Origin: Neorhizobium sp. UBA3556 | GTDB lineage: Bacteria; Pseudomonadota; Alphaproteobacteria; Rhizobiales; Rhizobiaceae | Length of the DNA: 64,000 bases | Direction: 5' to 3' | NCBI GenBank assembly: GCA_002376235.1 | Contig: DFNX01000016.1 | Span: forward strand, 868,001 to 932,000 | Shown: positions 1-8,590 of the stretch, in pieces | Position numbering within the stretch: position 1 is the first letter of the stretch | How the letters are laid out: every line of letters starts with the position of its first letter | Position numbers and translations under genes: made by a program | The notes under the pieces: generated by a model | Told to the model about the DNA's origin: nothing | Database searches by the model: none | The model's input: only the letters and a program-made list of their open reading frames with translations

Positions 1-509
1 TCGGTGATCATCTTGGCAGCATCGACAGCGATCTGCTTGATGCCATGCACATCCTTGCCGAACACAACGCGACGCTGCAGTTCCGAGGTCGAGTTATAGA
101 AATGGATAATCGGCTTGTGAGCGCCTTCCAGCGATTCGAACGTGCGGGTAATCAGTTCCGGGCGGCACTGCACCAAGACCTGCAGCGACACATCCTCCGG
201 GACGCCGCCTTCTTCCACGCACCAGCGGGCAAAATCGAAATCGGTCTGCGATGCAGACGGGAAACCGATTTCGATTTCCTTGAAGCCCATGTCCAGGAGC
301 AGCTTGAACATCCGCGCCTTGCGGTCATGCCCCATCGGATTGACCAGCGACTGGTTGCCGTCACGCAGGTCGACCGAACACCAGATCGGCGCCTTTTCGA
401 TCGCCTTCGACGGCCATGTACGGTCCGGAATGTTGATGGCCGGATAGGCGCGATACTTTACGCCCGCGGAGTGCATGCCCTTTGCCGATGCGGAAATCTT
501 GTTGTCCAT
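1..509 (-). CDS. leuA: 2-isopropylmalate synthase, N-terminal part (runs off the window)
   Basis: Condenses acetyl-CoA with 2-oxoisovalerate, the committed cytosolic step of leucine synthesis. About 169 N-terminal residues are present and the rest lies before base 1. Residues near 47-53 read DLRDGNQ, the metal-binding HMGL-like motif, followed by PMGHDRK and GFKEIEIGFPS, typical of the family. The stretch RTWPSKAIEKAPIW before the motif is characteristic of the longer LeuA type found in rhizobia. The ATG at 509 has AAGGA seven bases upstream. A leucine-rich leader ORF and a strong hairpin lie upstream (626-774), so attenuation is likely. Confidence 0.93.
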   Translation of the reverse strand, partial: MDNKISASAKGMHSAGVKYRAYPAINIPDRTWPSKAIEKAPIWCSVDLRDGNQSLVNPMGHDRKARMFKLLLDMGFKEIEIGFPSASQTDFDFARWCVEEGGVPEDVSLQVLVQCRPELITRTFESLEGAHKPIIHFYNSTSELQRRVVFGKDVHGIKQIAVDAAKMIT

Positions 510-625
510 GTCTTCGTCCTTCACTCGCGTCCGCAGGAGCATTTTTTTGCTCGATGCCATCAAAGGCAATCCGACTGCGGATATTGGACCTCTTATGGTC
601 CGGTTTCATGTCTGGGATTTGATGC

Positions 626-671
626 GAGGAGCACTTACGCCGGCAGGCTTTTCGGCCGCCGGGCGCTCCTC
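626..671 (-). promoter_or_regulatory. Hairpin in the leuA leader (attenuator candidate)
   Basis: On the leuA sense strand GAGGAGC pairs with GCTCCTC over an inner CCGGC/GCCGG and GGC/GCC stem with a CGAAAA loop. The 5' arm overlaps the stop codon of the leucine-rich leader ORF, so a ribosome reaching that stop would block the stem. There is no clear U-run after the hairpin. It could therefore be an antiterminator, a Rho-linked element or a translational switch instead of a classical terminator. Confidence 0.5.
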
Positions 672-774
672 AACGGACCCGGCAACCGAGTGTAAGGTCG
701 AGGCTAAGAAGCGAGAGAGGCGCGAAAACCGTCGCCCCGGCAGCGGTGCTGCGGGCGGCAAAACGGTCAAACAT
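670..774 (-). CDS. Leucine-rich leader peptide of leuA (34 aa)
   Basis: A short ORF upstream of leuA, same strand, with six leucine codons in residues 20-29 (LSLLSLDLTL), then GCRVR and TGA. Leucine-codon clustering directly before a hairpin is the hallmark of ribosome-mediated attenuation of leucine synthesis. The start is uncertain: ATG at 774 has AGG seven bases upstream, and in-frame ATGs lie at 789 and 795. The ORF sits about 160 bases upstream of the leuA start. It is too short for ordinary gene callers. Function is inferred from composition and position. Confidence 0.6.
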   Translation of the reverse strand: MFDRFAARSTAAGATVFAPLSLLSLDLTLGCRVR

Positions 775-800
775 GATCGCGCCTGTCATGGTCATGGGGT

Positions 801-818
801 GATGTATAGCGATACATC
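801..818. promoter_or_regulatory. Palindrome upstream of the leuA leader
   Basis: GATGTAT and ATACATC form a perfect 7-bp inverted repeat with a 4-base spacer. It lies between the leuA leader ORF and the convergent end of the BenE gene, where the leuA promoter is expected. It may be an operator; no regulator is assigned. Confidence 0.35.
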
Positions 819-863
819 AGGCATCCGGCAAGAACGGCTTTCGCGCTTCCGGTACGCATATGC

Positions 864-2045
864 TCAAGCGGAGCGCTTCATCACCTTCGACAGTCCCATC
901 ATTGCAGCTCCAGCAACAAGCCCCCAGAAAGCCCCGGAAATCCCGGCAAAGGTCGCCCCCGAAGCGGTGACGAGAAATGTAATTGCGGCAGCTTCACGGG
1001 TCTCCGGCTCGCGCCATGCCGCAAAAGCCGCATTCGAAAAAGCTCCGATCAAGCCGAGGCCGGCAACAGCCTGAAGCAGAATCGGTGGAGCCATCGAGAC
1101 GAACGCAATGATTCCCCCGGCAATCAGACCGAGCACCGTATAGGCAGCCCCGCCCACCACGGCTGCCCAGTAACGCCGTTTGGGGTCAGGATGCGCATCC
1201 TCGCTCGCGCACATCGCCGCCGTGATGGCAGCCAGATTGACCGGCACGCTGCCGAAGAAAGCGATAATGGTCGAAAATATTCCCGTCGAAGCAAACAGCG
1301 GCCCCGGTGGCGGTTCATAGTGATGCGCCTTGAGGATCGCGATACCGGGAATGTTCTGCGACGCCATGGTGACGATGAAAAGCGGCAGGCCCACCGACAC
1401 GAACCCATGCCAGGTGAAGAGCGGCGAAACCCAGATGAGCTCCGGATGGATCGCAGCTCCGATCTGACCGAACACGTCATCCGGCAGATCGACGCCGAAG
1501 ATCAGCACCAGAACGAAGGCACCGAGTGCGGCAGGAACCGCCCACAACCGCCAGCGGGACACCACGACCATCCATGTCAGCACGATCGGAAGCCCGAGCG
1601 CGGCATCGAAGGCAACAGCCTTCACCGGCGCAAGGCAAAGGCTCAAGAGAATGCCCGCAAGCATCGCATTGGCAATCGGCGCCGGGATTTTGCGGATCAT
1701 TTGCCCGAGTGGCCGAAACAAACCCGAAAGCGCAATCATCACGCCGCAGAGCACGAAGGCTCCCACGGCCGCGGGAAAGCCGCCTTCGATCGCACCGGTC
1801 GCAGCCAAAAGCGCCCCGCCCGGCGTCGTCCACGCCATCATGACCGGCATGCGATGGCGAAGCGAAAAGAACACCGTGAGCAAGCTTTGCGCGATACAAA
1901 CGGCCAGCAACGCCGAGGCAATTTCCTCGGATGACGCTCCCATCGCCTGCAGTCCCTGCATGATGACGGCGAAGGAACTGACGAAACCGACAAAGGCGGT
2001 CAGCAGGCCCATCGTCAGGGCCGACGGAGAAAAGTCCTTGAGCAT
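864..2045 (-). CDS. benE: BenE-family benzoate/H+ symporter-like membrane protein
   Basis: Predicted inner-membrane secondary transporter of about 393 residues, almost wholly hydrophobic with roughly 12 membrane segments, as in E. coli YdcO and Acinetobacter BenE. The segment MMAWTTPGGALL and the later FGSVPVNLAAITAAMCASEDAH fit the family. I chose ATG 2045, just before the first membrane helix (SALTMGLLTAFVGF). An in-frame TTG at 2111 would add 22 residues. No aromatic degradation genes adjoin it, so benzoate is a family-level guess. It converges on leuA. Confidence 0.8.
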   Translation of the reverse strand: MLKDFSPSALTMGLLTAFVGFVSSFAVIMQGLQAMGASSEEIASALLAVCIAQSLLTVFFSLRHRMPVMMAWTTPGGALLAATGAIEGGFPAAVGAFVLCGVMIALSGLFRPLGQMIRKIPAPIANAMLAGILLSLCLAPVKAVAFDAALGLPIVLTWMVVVSRWRLWAVPAALGAFVLVLIFGVDLPDDVFGQIGAAIHPELIWVSPLFTWHGFVSVGLPLFIVTMASQNIPGIAILKAHHYEPPPGPLFASTGIFSTIIAFFGSVPVNLAAITAAMCASEDAHPDPKRRYWAAVVGGAAYTVLGLIAGGIIAFVSMAPPILLQAVAGLGLIGAFSNAAFAAWREPETREAAAITFLVTASGATFAGISGAFWGLVAGAAMMGLSKVMKRSA

Positions 2046-2149
2046 GCGCGACGAGATTCCGAAGGGGTGGAGACTGCCCCCTTCAAGATCAAAATCCCCG
2101 CTCGCTTGCAAGCCTGCTTACGCGGAAAGCGTTCGGATCAACCAAGGTT

Positions 2150-2179
2150 CGATCATGCCGCCGCCTGACGGCATGATCG
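2150..2179 (-). terminator. Hairpin between the GH16 gene and benE
   Basis: Perfect 11-bp stem CGATCATGCCG/CGGCATGATCG with an 8-base loop, just downstream of the GH16 stop on the same strand and upstream of benE. There is no strong U-run, so termination is likely but not certain. Confidence 0.4.
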
Positions 2180-2192
2180 AGATATCCGAATA

Positions 2193-3629
2193 TCAGAGAA
2201 GCCACTCGCTGGTCTGAGCAGCAGAAGCCACATTCGAGGCCTCAAGGTCATCGAGAGAATAGGCCCGGATATAGTCGATATTCATTTCGGAACCATCAGG
2301 CAGCCCGTCCGATGGAGCGCCCGCCATTCCGCCGATCGCCAGATTGACGATCATATACATCGGGTCGTGCATGTCGGATGGCGTATCCGTTTGCGCCACG
2401 GCCACGTCATCGAAATACCAGGTGATATGATCTTCGTCCCAGAGCAGACCGTAGGTGTGAAAACCCTCCGTATCGGCCACCGCGACATTGTTGATCACCG
2501 AGCTCTGCTTGCCGCCTTCGTTAGAATGCGCCGACAGGATAAGCGTATTCGGGTCCTGCCCGCGCATCTCGATCACATCGAGTTCCGGCGGCCATGAGCC
2601 GTCCTCCGGTAGCAGCCAGAAGGCGGGCCAGGCACCCTGCTCGTCCGGCATGTCAGCGCGGATTTCGAAATATCCGTAGGTCTGCGCAAAGGATGCGTGG
2701 GTCGTCAGCATGCCCGACGTATAGTCGTAACCCTCGACCTCACCGGAAAGCGCATCCGGTGTCTGTTCAGCGCGGATCGTCAGCACGCCGTCCGTCACCG
2801 AGAAAGGGTTCGCGGAGGCGGTCGGCCCGTATTCCGGATTGACGTACCATTGCTGCTCGCCATTGGTATGCAGCGAAGCGCCCTTCTCCGGCGCCCACCA
2901 GTATTTGGCTTCCCACACGCCGTCCTGCCCGTCGAACAGGGAAAGCGAGTTGAAGTCGTCATTGAAGGCAAGCGTCAGGTTCGATCGATCGAGATTGAGT
3001 TCGAACTGATCGGCACTGAGATCATCCGCCGTCGTATTGGCCAGCACGACGCTTTCGCCATTTCCCAGCTTGAGCCAGAGATCATTCCCCTGCTGCGAGG
3101 ACTGGCTGATCAACTGGTCGAAGGACGTGACGCCGTAACCATCGAGCCGGATCGTATCGTCATCGCTGAAGTCGACGATGAGGTCGGTACCGTTCCCCTT
3201 GGAGATGATGAATGTGTCCGCACCACCGCCGCCGATCAGCACATCGTTTCCGGCTCCGCCATCGATCGTCTGCCGGCTCGAACTACCCGTGATAATATTG
3301 TCGGCCGAATTGCCGAAGGCATAGCGGTTATCGCCAGTTACCCTCAGGTTCTCGAAGTTTTCCGGGAGCGTATAGCTCATCCAGGTATCGATCGTATCGA
3401 TCCCCTCGCCGGGCTTTTCTTCGGCGCGATTGATGCTGGAATAGAGATAATAGATATCGTCACCGGTTCCGCCCGTCATCGTGACATTGACGGAACTGTC
3501 GCCATACATCGCGTCATTGCTTGCGGTCCCGTTCAGGATAGGACCGGAATTGGTCGCGGAATGCCAGGCCGTCGAGCCTCCGCTGTAATAAAGTGCTACA
3601 CCAAGCGCATTCGAAATGGAGTTCGTCAT
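2193..3629 (-). CDS. Secreted GH16 beta-glycanase with N-terminal calcium-binding repeats
   Basis: A 478-residue predicted exported endo-glycanase resembling ExsH-type enzymes that trim exopolysaccharide. The C-terminal half is a GH16 jelly-roll with the catalytic signature ELDVIEMRG (nucleophile and acid/base glutamates flanking the aspartate). The N-terminal part carries glycine/aspartate-rich RTX-like stretches such as TGGTGDD and DGGAGNDVLIGGGGADTF. These usually bind calcium and accompany type I secretion without a cleaved signal; none is visible here. ATG 3629 has AGGAG eight bases upstream. No exopolysaccharide cluster or PrsDE-like exporter is in the window, so substrate and exporter are inferred. 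Confidence 0.87.
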   Translation of the reverse strand: MTNSISNALGVALYYSGGSTAWHSATNSGPILNGTASNDAMYGDSSVNVTMTGGTGDDIYYLYSSINRAEEKPGEGIDTIDTWMSYTLPENFENLRVTGDNRYAFGNSADNIITGSSSRQTIDGGAGNDVLIGGGGADTFIISKGNGTDLIVDFSDDDTIRLDGYGVTSFDQLISQSSQQGNDLWLKLGNGESVVLANTTADDLSADQFELNLDRSNLTLAFNDDFNSLSLFDGQDGVWEAKYWWAPEKGASLHTNGEQQWYVNPEYGPTASANPFSVTDGVLTIRAEQTPDALSGEVEGYDYTSGMLTTHASFAQTYGYFEIRADMPDEQGAWPAFWLLPEDGSWPPELDVIEMRGQDPNTLILSAHSNEGGKQSSVINNVAVADTEGFHTYGLLWDEDHITWYFDDVAVAQTDTPSDMHDPMYMIVNLAIGGMAGAPSDGLPDGSEMNIDYIRAYSLDDLEASNVASAAQTSEWLL

Positions 3630-3819
3630 TGAAACTGCTCCTGTTTGAGTGGCTCTCCTCCAAAAACCTCCCGCCCACAGCCTAACAGCCTGAGCCGCTC
3701 AGATTTTCAACAACGTGTCATTTTCCCAAATTACCGATGCCCAGAGTTAAGCTCGGCCTAAATAGTCCGGCCTTCTGTACAGAAATGAAACACCTGTCCG
3801 TTTTGGCACATGGAGCCTA

Positions 3820-3878
3820 CGCCGTGCGCCGCAATCGGCACACGGCGCTTTAAACGCCTGCTCCTCGCTCGCAGGCGT
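3820..3878. terminator. Two hairpins downstream of the methyltransferase
   Basis: ACGCCTGC/GCAGGCGT (3854-3878) and CGCCGTG/CACGGCG with an inner GCC/GGC pair (3820-3847) lie in tandem after the methyltransferase stop, in the 263-base gap before the GH16 gene. They are GC-rich but have only short T tracts. The rest of the gap (3630-3819) is AT-richer and should hold the GH16 promoter; I see no clear operator. Confidence 0.4.
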
Positions 3879-3892
3879 CGGCCCGCCAGTCA

Positions 3893-4738
3893 TCAGCGCT
3901 TCGCGATGATGACCTCGAGATAGTCGCTCGGTATCACCACAGTGCCGTCTTCCGCACGGTTGAAGCTCTCTATGAGATCAAGCAGATCCTTTTCCAGATC
4001 AGCCTGCTTTTCCGTCGGCAATGCGGCGAAAGCCTTGTGAACGGGGCCGTACCAGGTGCGGAACACGTCCAACCAGTGGCCAGGAGAACGATAGCGGAAG
4101 ACAAACTCCTGCCTGGTGGCAGAAACGCCGGCGGCGTGGCCAAAGAGTTCATTCAACCGCTCGGACGTTCCCCAGAGCGACGGCGGTCTGACACCTGCCG
4201 GTGGCGTCACATGCCGCCCGATTATCTTGAAGACCTGCCCAACGAAGCTGTCTGGCGTCCAGTTGGCCAGACCTATCCGCCCTCCGGACCGGCACACCCG
4301 CAGTAACTCGGCGGCAGCCTTTTCCTGATCCGGTGTGAACATCACGCCGAACGTGGACAGAACGACATCGAAATGATTGTCGGCAAACGGCATTGCCTCC
4401 GCATCAGCTGTCTGAAAATTGACGCTCAGCCCCTCCGCCTCGGCACGCCGCCTGCCCTGCTCCAGCAAGGTTGGCACATAATCGGTCGAGGTCACCAGGC
4501 ACCAGCGTCTTGCAGCGGCAAGCGTTGCATTGCCATTACCGGCAGCAACATCCAGAACCGTTTGACCGGCCCTGAGATCGAGCGCCTCGCAAAGCGTCTC
4601 GCCGACGATCTGCAACGTCGTTCCCACAACCGCATAATTGCCGGAAGCCCAGGCTCCTTGCTGGCGCGATTTAACCGCGGCCAGATCCGCGCCTGCCGGC
4701 GCAGCCGGCTGCGATAGATTGAGATTTGCTGTCTGCAT
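3893..4738 (-). CDS. Class I SAM-dependent methyltransferase
   Basis: A 281-residue cytosolic Rossmann-fold methyltransferase of unknown substrate. Motif I reads VLDVAAGNGNATLAAA, followed by the acidic/aromatic post-I segment STDYVP. Motif II is DADEAMPF-like (TADAEAMPFADNHFDVV), as in UbiE-like enzymes. ATG 4738 follows GGAGGAAGGACA; an in-frame ATG 15 bases upstream overlaps that ribosome-binding site and is less likely. It lies 120 bases downstream of a co-directional HxlR regulator, which may control it. Confidence 0.8.
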   Translation of the reverse strand: MQTANLNLSQPAAPAGADLAAVKSRQQGAWASGNYAVVGTTLQIVGETLCEALDLRAGQTVLDVAAGNGNATLAAARRWCLVTSTDYVPTLLEQGRRRAEAEGLSVNFQTADAEAMPFADNHFDVVLSTFGVMFTPDQEKAAAELLRVCRSGGRIGLANWTPDSFVGQVFKIIGRHVTPPAGVRPPSLWGTSERLNELFGHAAGVSATRQEFVFRYRSPGHWLDVFRTWYGPVHKAFAALPTEKQADLEKDLLDLIESFNRAEDGTVVIPSDYLEVIIAKR

Positions 4739-4858
4739 TGTCCTTCCTCCCATTTAGAAAATCCCGATCAAGCGGGCAATGATCGGAGGATGCTTCAACC
4801 CATGCCGGTCTCTCCAGTGTAGAAAATGAACCGAACCCGATACAGAAAAAGGATCGGC

Positions 4859-5542
4859 TCAACAGGCGGCAAACGAGCTGCGCACCATCCAGTCATTAAT
4901 CCGCGAGGCGATGTCTGCATCACCTATCAATGAAATCCTGCCCCCTTCGATCTCGGCCTTGAGAACGGAAAGCCCCATCCATGCCGCAGTCATCGCCTTC
5001 AATTCGGCCGTCACATAAAGATCGACGTCATAACCGGGGTCGATGAGGCACAGGTCCACCGGCTGGCCGGGCTTGTTCACCAGCCAGTAATGACGCTCGT
5101 CACGCGGCAACTCGGGGTAATTGAACTCGATGACGCTACGCCTGCGCTTGGGCAGCGCCTCAACGTCGATCTTGCGGCGCATATTCCACATCAAAAGCCG
5201 CGCATCGAGATTTTCGAGCGTTACATCGGCATCGATATTGCGATGCGCCCAACGGCCGAGTTCGCGGACGATCGGACCAAGCTCGTCGGCAATCCTGGTC
5301 GTAAGATAGGTGATCTCGCCGGTGCGTTGATTGGCCGAACGTGTCACCAGCCCGCTCACCTCCATCTGCTTCAACCGCTTGGACATCAGCGTCGGCGACA
5401 TTCCGGGCACACCCCGGCGAATCTCGTTGAAATGCGTAGACCCGGACCACATCTCGGAAAGTAAAAGCAGTGTCCAGCGCGGCTCGATCAGTTCGCAGGC
5501 TTTGGCGATCGGGCAAAACTGATTGTATCCCTCATCTTGCAT
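4859..5542 (-). CDS. HxlR-family winged-helix transcriptional regulator
   Basis: A 227-residue DNA-binding protein. Residues 1-100 match the HxlR domain: an early cysteine (FCPIAKA), EPRWTLLLLSEMWSG and FNEIRRGVPGMSPTLMSKRLKQ as the recognition region. The C-terminal 110 residues resemble the extra sterol-carrier-like domain found in longer HxlR proteins. ATG 5542 has GGAGG nearby (GGAGGTTCGGCG). HxlR proteins often respond to aldehydes or electrophiles through the N-terminal cysteine; here that is inference. The likely target is the methyltransferase downstream. Confidence 0.82.
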   Translation of the reverse strand: MQDEGYNQFCPIAKACELIEPRWTLLLLSEMWSGSTHFNEIRRGVPGMSPTLMSKRLKQMEVSGLVTRSANQRTGEITYLTTRIADELGPIVRELGRWAHRNIDADVTLENLDARLLMWNMRRKIDVEALPKRRRSVIEFNYPELPRDERHYWLVNKPGQPVDLCLIDPGYDVDLYVTAELKAMTAAWMGLSVLKAEIEGGRISLIGDADIASRINDWMVRSSFAAC

Positions 5543-5769
5543 CGCCGAACCTCCGGGTCACAAAGTATGCGCCCTCGCATATCATGGGTCCAGTCCACAA
5601 ACTGTAGCGCGCAGAGACAAAGAAAGAACACGGCGAGGATGTAGTTCAGGGTCAAGCTCGCCCGACATTTACAGTAAAGTGACCATATTCCAATCTAAAC
5701 ATCCGCAGCAAAAGCATAATATTAAATTTTATCCTGTGAGATTACACCATCATTTGACCGGAATATTCG

Positions 5770-8466
5770 ATGGCTATTTTTAATCATTCGGGAAAGCCAG
5801 CGCGATCAAGCCAAAGGGCTTTCGGCGTCAGTTATTTTCTTCCCGCCATCGTCGTCATTGTCGCCGTTGTTATTGGCATCATCCGGGCCGACCGCGAAGA
5901 GCATGAGCGTTTCCTGGCCGCGCAAAGGCTCGTCGCGTCCGAGCGCCTTGCCCAGGTTGCTTCCCGCCTGGAAGCCAAGATCCATGGCAACGTCAATCTC
6001 GTCCAGGGACTGGTCGCCGCGATCGCGGCTAATCCCAACATCACGCAAGCGCAGTTCAGCGCATTGTCTGAACGTATTTTCAGCGTGCCGTCCCAATTGC
6101 GAAATGTCGCTGCTGCTCCGGACCTGATCGTCCAACTCGTCTATCCATTCGGCGAAAACAAACAGTTGGTCGGGCAGGACTACAGCGCCAACCCGAAACA
6201 GTCCGGATCGGTATTCGAAGCCATCAAACGACGAAAGACCATGGTGGCCGGCCCGGTAAAACTCATTCAGGGCGGCCATGGCCTTCTCGCACGCTACCCG
6301 GTATTCGTACTCGGAAACGGGCATTTCTGGGGTGTTGTCTCGGCCGTGATCGATGCCGAACGCCTCTATCGGGACAGCGATCTCGAATCCGCTCAGCAAA
6401 CTCTCGACATCGCCATCGCTCGTCGGCCTCAGCCGATTGAAAAGGATGTTTTCGTCGGCGATCCATCTGTATTTTCCGAAAGCTCGGTCCGTACCCGCGT
6501 CGAGCTGGGGTATGACACATGGTATCTTGCCGCCCTGCCGAAGGGCGGCTGGATCCAGACACGTCCTTCAGCGGCCACTTTCCGGATTTACGCCAGTCTG
6601 ATCGCCATTGGCGTGATTGCGCCGCTGATATGGGCTGGCCTGCTGATGAGGCAGCGTTATCGCAATCTCGTCACGCTTCAACAGCGCGAAGAGGAGCTGG
6701 AGGAGGTATCGCATCGCCTCGGGCTTGCGCTGGAATCTTCCGGCATCGGCGTATGGGAATATCATCCGGATTCCGGCAAACTCATCTGGGACCGCCGCAT
6801 GCGCGAGCTGTATGATGTCTCACTAGACCGCGCCGTATTTTCCTACGAAGACTGGGAGAGAACCATCCATCCGGAGGATCTTCCGCCGACCAAGAAGGCG
6901 CTGCTTCAGACGGTGACGGAGGAAGTACCCTATATCACTCAGTTTCGTATCGTCTCTCCGACCGGCGAGATCAGATACATCCGGGCGAATGGCAGGGTCT
7001 ATCGCCCGGCCGGCCGCGAGATGCGGATCGTCGGTGCCAATTGGGACATAACCAAGGATATGCTTCTGCAGGCCGATTTGCGCGAGGCACAGTCGCAAGC
7101 GGAAGAGCAGAATGTCCAGCTCAGGGCAACCCGCCGGACACTGGAACACCAGTCGCTTCACGATGCGCTGACCGGCCTGCCCAACCGGCGCTTCCTCGAC
7201 CAGTTCATGGAGGCCGGCAGCGGCAAGGCCGATCCGCTCCACAGAATGGCCTTCATCCATGTGGATCTCGACCGCTTCAAGGAAGTCAACGACACCTTCG
7301 GCCACGCAGCCGGTGACGAGGTACTGAGGCAGACCACGACACGGCTGCTCGATCTCATTACCCCGGACGAATTTGCCTCCCGTGTTGGCGGCGACGAATT
7401 CGTCATCGCCACAAGTGGTCCCTCTGTCGAGCGTCGCTCCCGCGAACTTGCGCAGGCAATCGTCAGATCGCTGGCCAGGCCGATCGAAATCGGCGGCCAC
7501 AAATGCCGCATCGGTTGCAGCGCTGGCATCTCCTGCCAGACGGCGGCGATGGAGGAGCCTCGCGAGCTTCTCGTCAACGCAGATATTGCGCTTTACGAGG
7601 CAAAAAAACGCGGACGTAACCGCTTCGAAAAATTTTCCGATGAGCTTCGCATGGCTGCGGTGCTGCGCAAGACCATGTCGGACGAGTTCCTGACTGCGCT
7701 GGAACGCGATCAGATCGTCCCGTATTTCCAGCCCCAGTTCGATGCCAGAACGTTGCAGATCGTCGGCGTAGAGGCGCTGGCTCGCTGGCAGCACCCCGAT
7801 CGCGGAACGCTTGCGCCCGATCGCTTCCTCGATATAGCCGAAAGCCTGAACCGGGCAGCGGATCTGGATGCGATCATTCTGGAAAAGGCACTCTTCCAGT
7901 CGGTTCGCTGGAAGGCGCTCGGGCTGAACGTACCGCATCTTTCGGTCAACATATCTGCACAGCGACTAAAGGACGAACGCATGTTCGATCGGCTCGCAGG
8001 CCTGCAGTTTAGCCCCGGCAGCCTGTCTTTCGAGCTCCTTGAATCCATCTCCTTCGACGACCACGACGAGGATCTGCGTGTCGCGATCACACGACTGAAA
8101 TCACTCGGCATCGACATCGAGATCGATGATTTCGGCACCGGTCATGCCTCTATCGTCAGCCTGATCGAACTCGGGCCGAAACGCCTGAAGATCGACCGCA
8201 AGCTGATCTCGCCCATAGAAGCCTCGGTATCCCAGCGCCGACTGGTCGCCTCGATCATCGAAATCGGGCGCTCGCAGGATATCGAGATCGTCGCCGAAGG
8301 TGTCGAGACGGTCGAGCATATCGAAATCCTGCGCAACCTCGGATGCCATGCGCTTCAGGGCTACGCCTTCTCCAAGCCTCTTGCCGCCGCAGAATTCGTG
8401 ACATTCGTCGAGAACTGGCAGGCCCGGACCGGCAACAAAGGAACGCCGCTCAGGCAAGCAACATGA
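5770..8466 (+). CDS. Membrane CHASE-PAS-GGDEF-EAL cyclic-di-GMP enzyme
   Basis: An 898-residue bifunctional-looking c-di-GMP enzyme. Order: transmembrane helix about 18-42, periplasmic CHASE-type sensor about 50-250, second helix about 273-298, PAS domain about 310-430, GGDEF domain with intact RVGGDEF near 538-544, and EAL domain with EALARW near 668, NISAQRL, IDDFGTG and EGVET. Both active sites look complete, so it may make and break c-di-GMP. The usual RxxD inhibitory site upstream of GGDEF reads ITPD, suggesting no product inhibition there. The start has only a weak ribosome-binding site. It is a single gene ended by a strong bidirectional terminator. Confidence 0.92.
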   Translation: MAIFNHSGKPARSSQRAFGVSYFLPAIVVIVAVVIGIIRADREEHERFLAAQRLVASERLAQVASRLEAKIHGNVNLVQGLVAAIAANPNITQAQFSALSERIFSVPSQLRNVAAAPDLIVQLVYPFGENKQLVGQDYSANPKQSGSVFEAIKRRKTMVAGPVKLIQGGHGLLARYPVFVLGNGHFWGVVSAVIDAERLYRDSDLESAQQTLDIAIARRPQPIEKDVFVGDPSVFSESSVRTRVELGYDTWYLAALPKGGWIQTRPSAATFRIYASLIAIGVIAPLIWAGLLMRQRYRNLVTLQQREEELEEVSHRLGLALESSGIGVWEYHPDSGKLIWDRRMRELYDVSLDRAVFSYEDWERTIHPEDLPPTKKALLQTVTEEVPYITQFRIVSPTGEIRYIRANGRVYRPAGREMRIVGANWDITKDMLLQADLREAQSQAEEQNVQLRATRRTLEHQSLHDALTGLPNRRFLDQFMEAGSGKADPLHRMAFIHVDLDRFKEVNDTFGHAAGDEVLRQTTTRLLDLITPDEFASRVGGDEFVIATSGPSVERRSRELAQAIVRSLARPIEIGGHKCRIGCSAGISCQTAAMEEPRELLVNADIALYEAKKRGRNRFEKFSDELRMAAVLRKTMSDEFLTALERDQIVPYFQPQFDARTLQIVGVEALARWQHPDRGTLAPDRFLDIAESLNRAADLDAIILEKALFQSVRWKALGLNVPHLSVNISAQRLKDERMFDRLAGLQFSPGSLSFELLESISFDDHDEDLRVAITRLKSLGIDIEIDDFGTGHASIVSLIELGPKRLKIDRKLISPIEASVSQRRLVASIIEIGRSQDIEIVAEGVETVEHIEILRNLGCHALQGYAFSKPLAAAEFVTFVENWQARTGNKGTPLRQAT

Positions 8467-8530
8467 CGAGCCTTTCAGCCTCGGCGCAGTAACATTATAG
8501 CGCGAGCCATAGCGCGAATCGTAAACTGAA

Positions 8531-8563
8531 AAAGCCCCGCCGGTTATTCACCTGCGGGGCTTT
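8531..8563. terminator. Bidirectional terminator between the GGDEF-EAL gene and clpP
   Basis: AAAGCCCCGC and GCGGGGCTTT form a perfect 10-bp stem, with A- and T-rich ends on the two sides. It lies between two convergent genes and should stop transcripts from both. Confidence 0.85.
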
Positions 8564-8590
8564 CGAATTCATTGTTCTGGCGTTTTACGC

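Noticed and set aside
45..695. Rightward ORF of 216 codons over leuA
   Set aside because: It is antisense to the leuA reading frame, which carries the DLRDGNQ motif, and continues through the leader hairpin. No domain is seen.
1191..1934. Long rightward ORF inside the BenE gene
   Set aside because: Arg/His-rich shadow typical of high-GC antisense frames; the opposite strand encodes a clear membrane transporter.
6823..7938. 371-codon antisense ORF in the GGDEF-EAL gene
   Set aside because: The sense strand has intact GGDEF and EAL motifs across this stretch; the antisense frame has no motif or ribosome-binding site.
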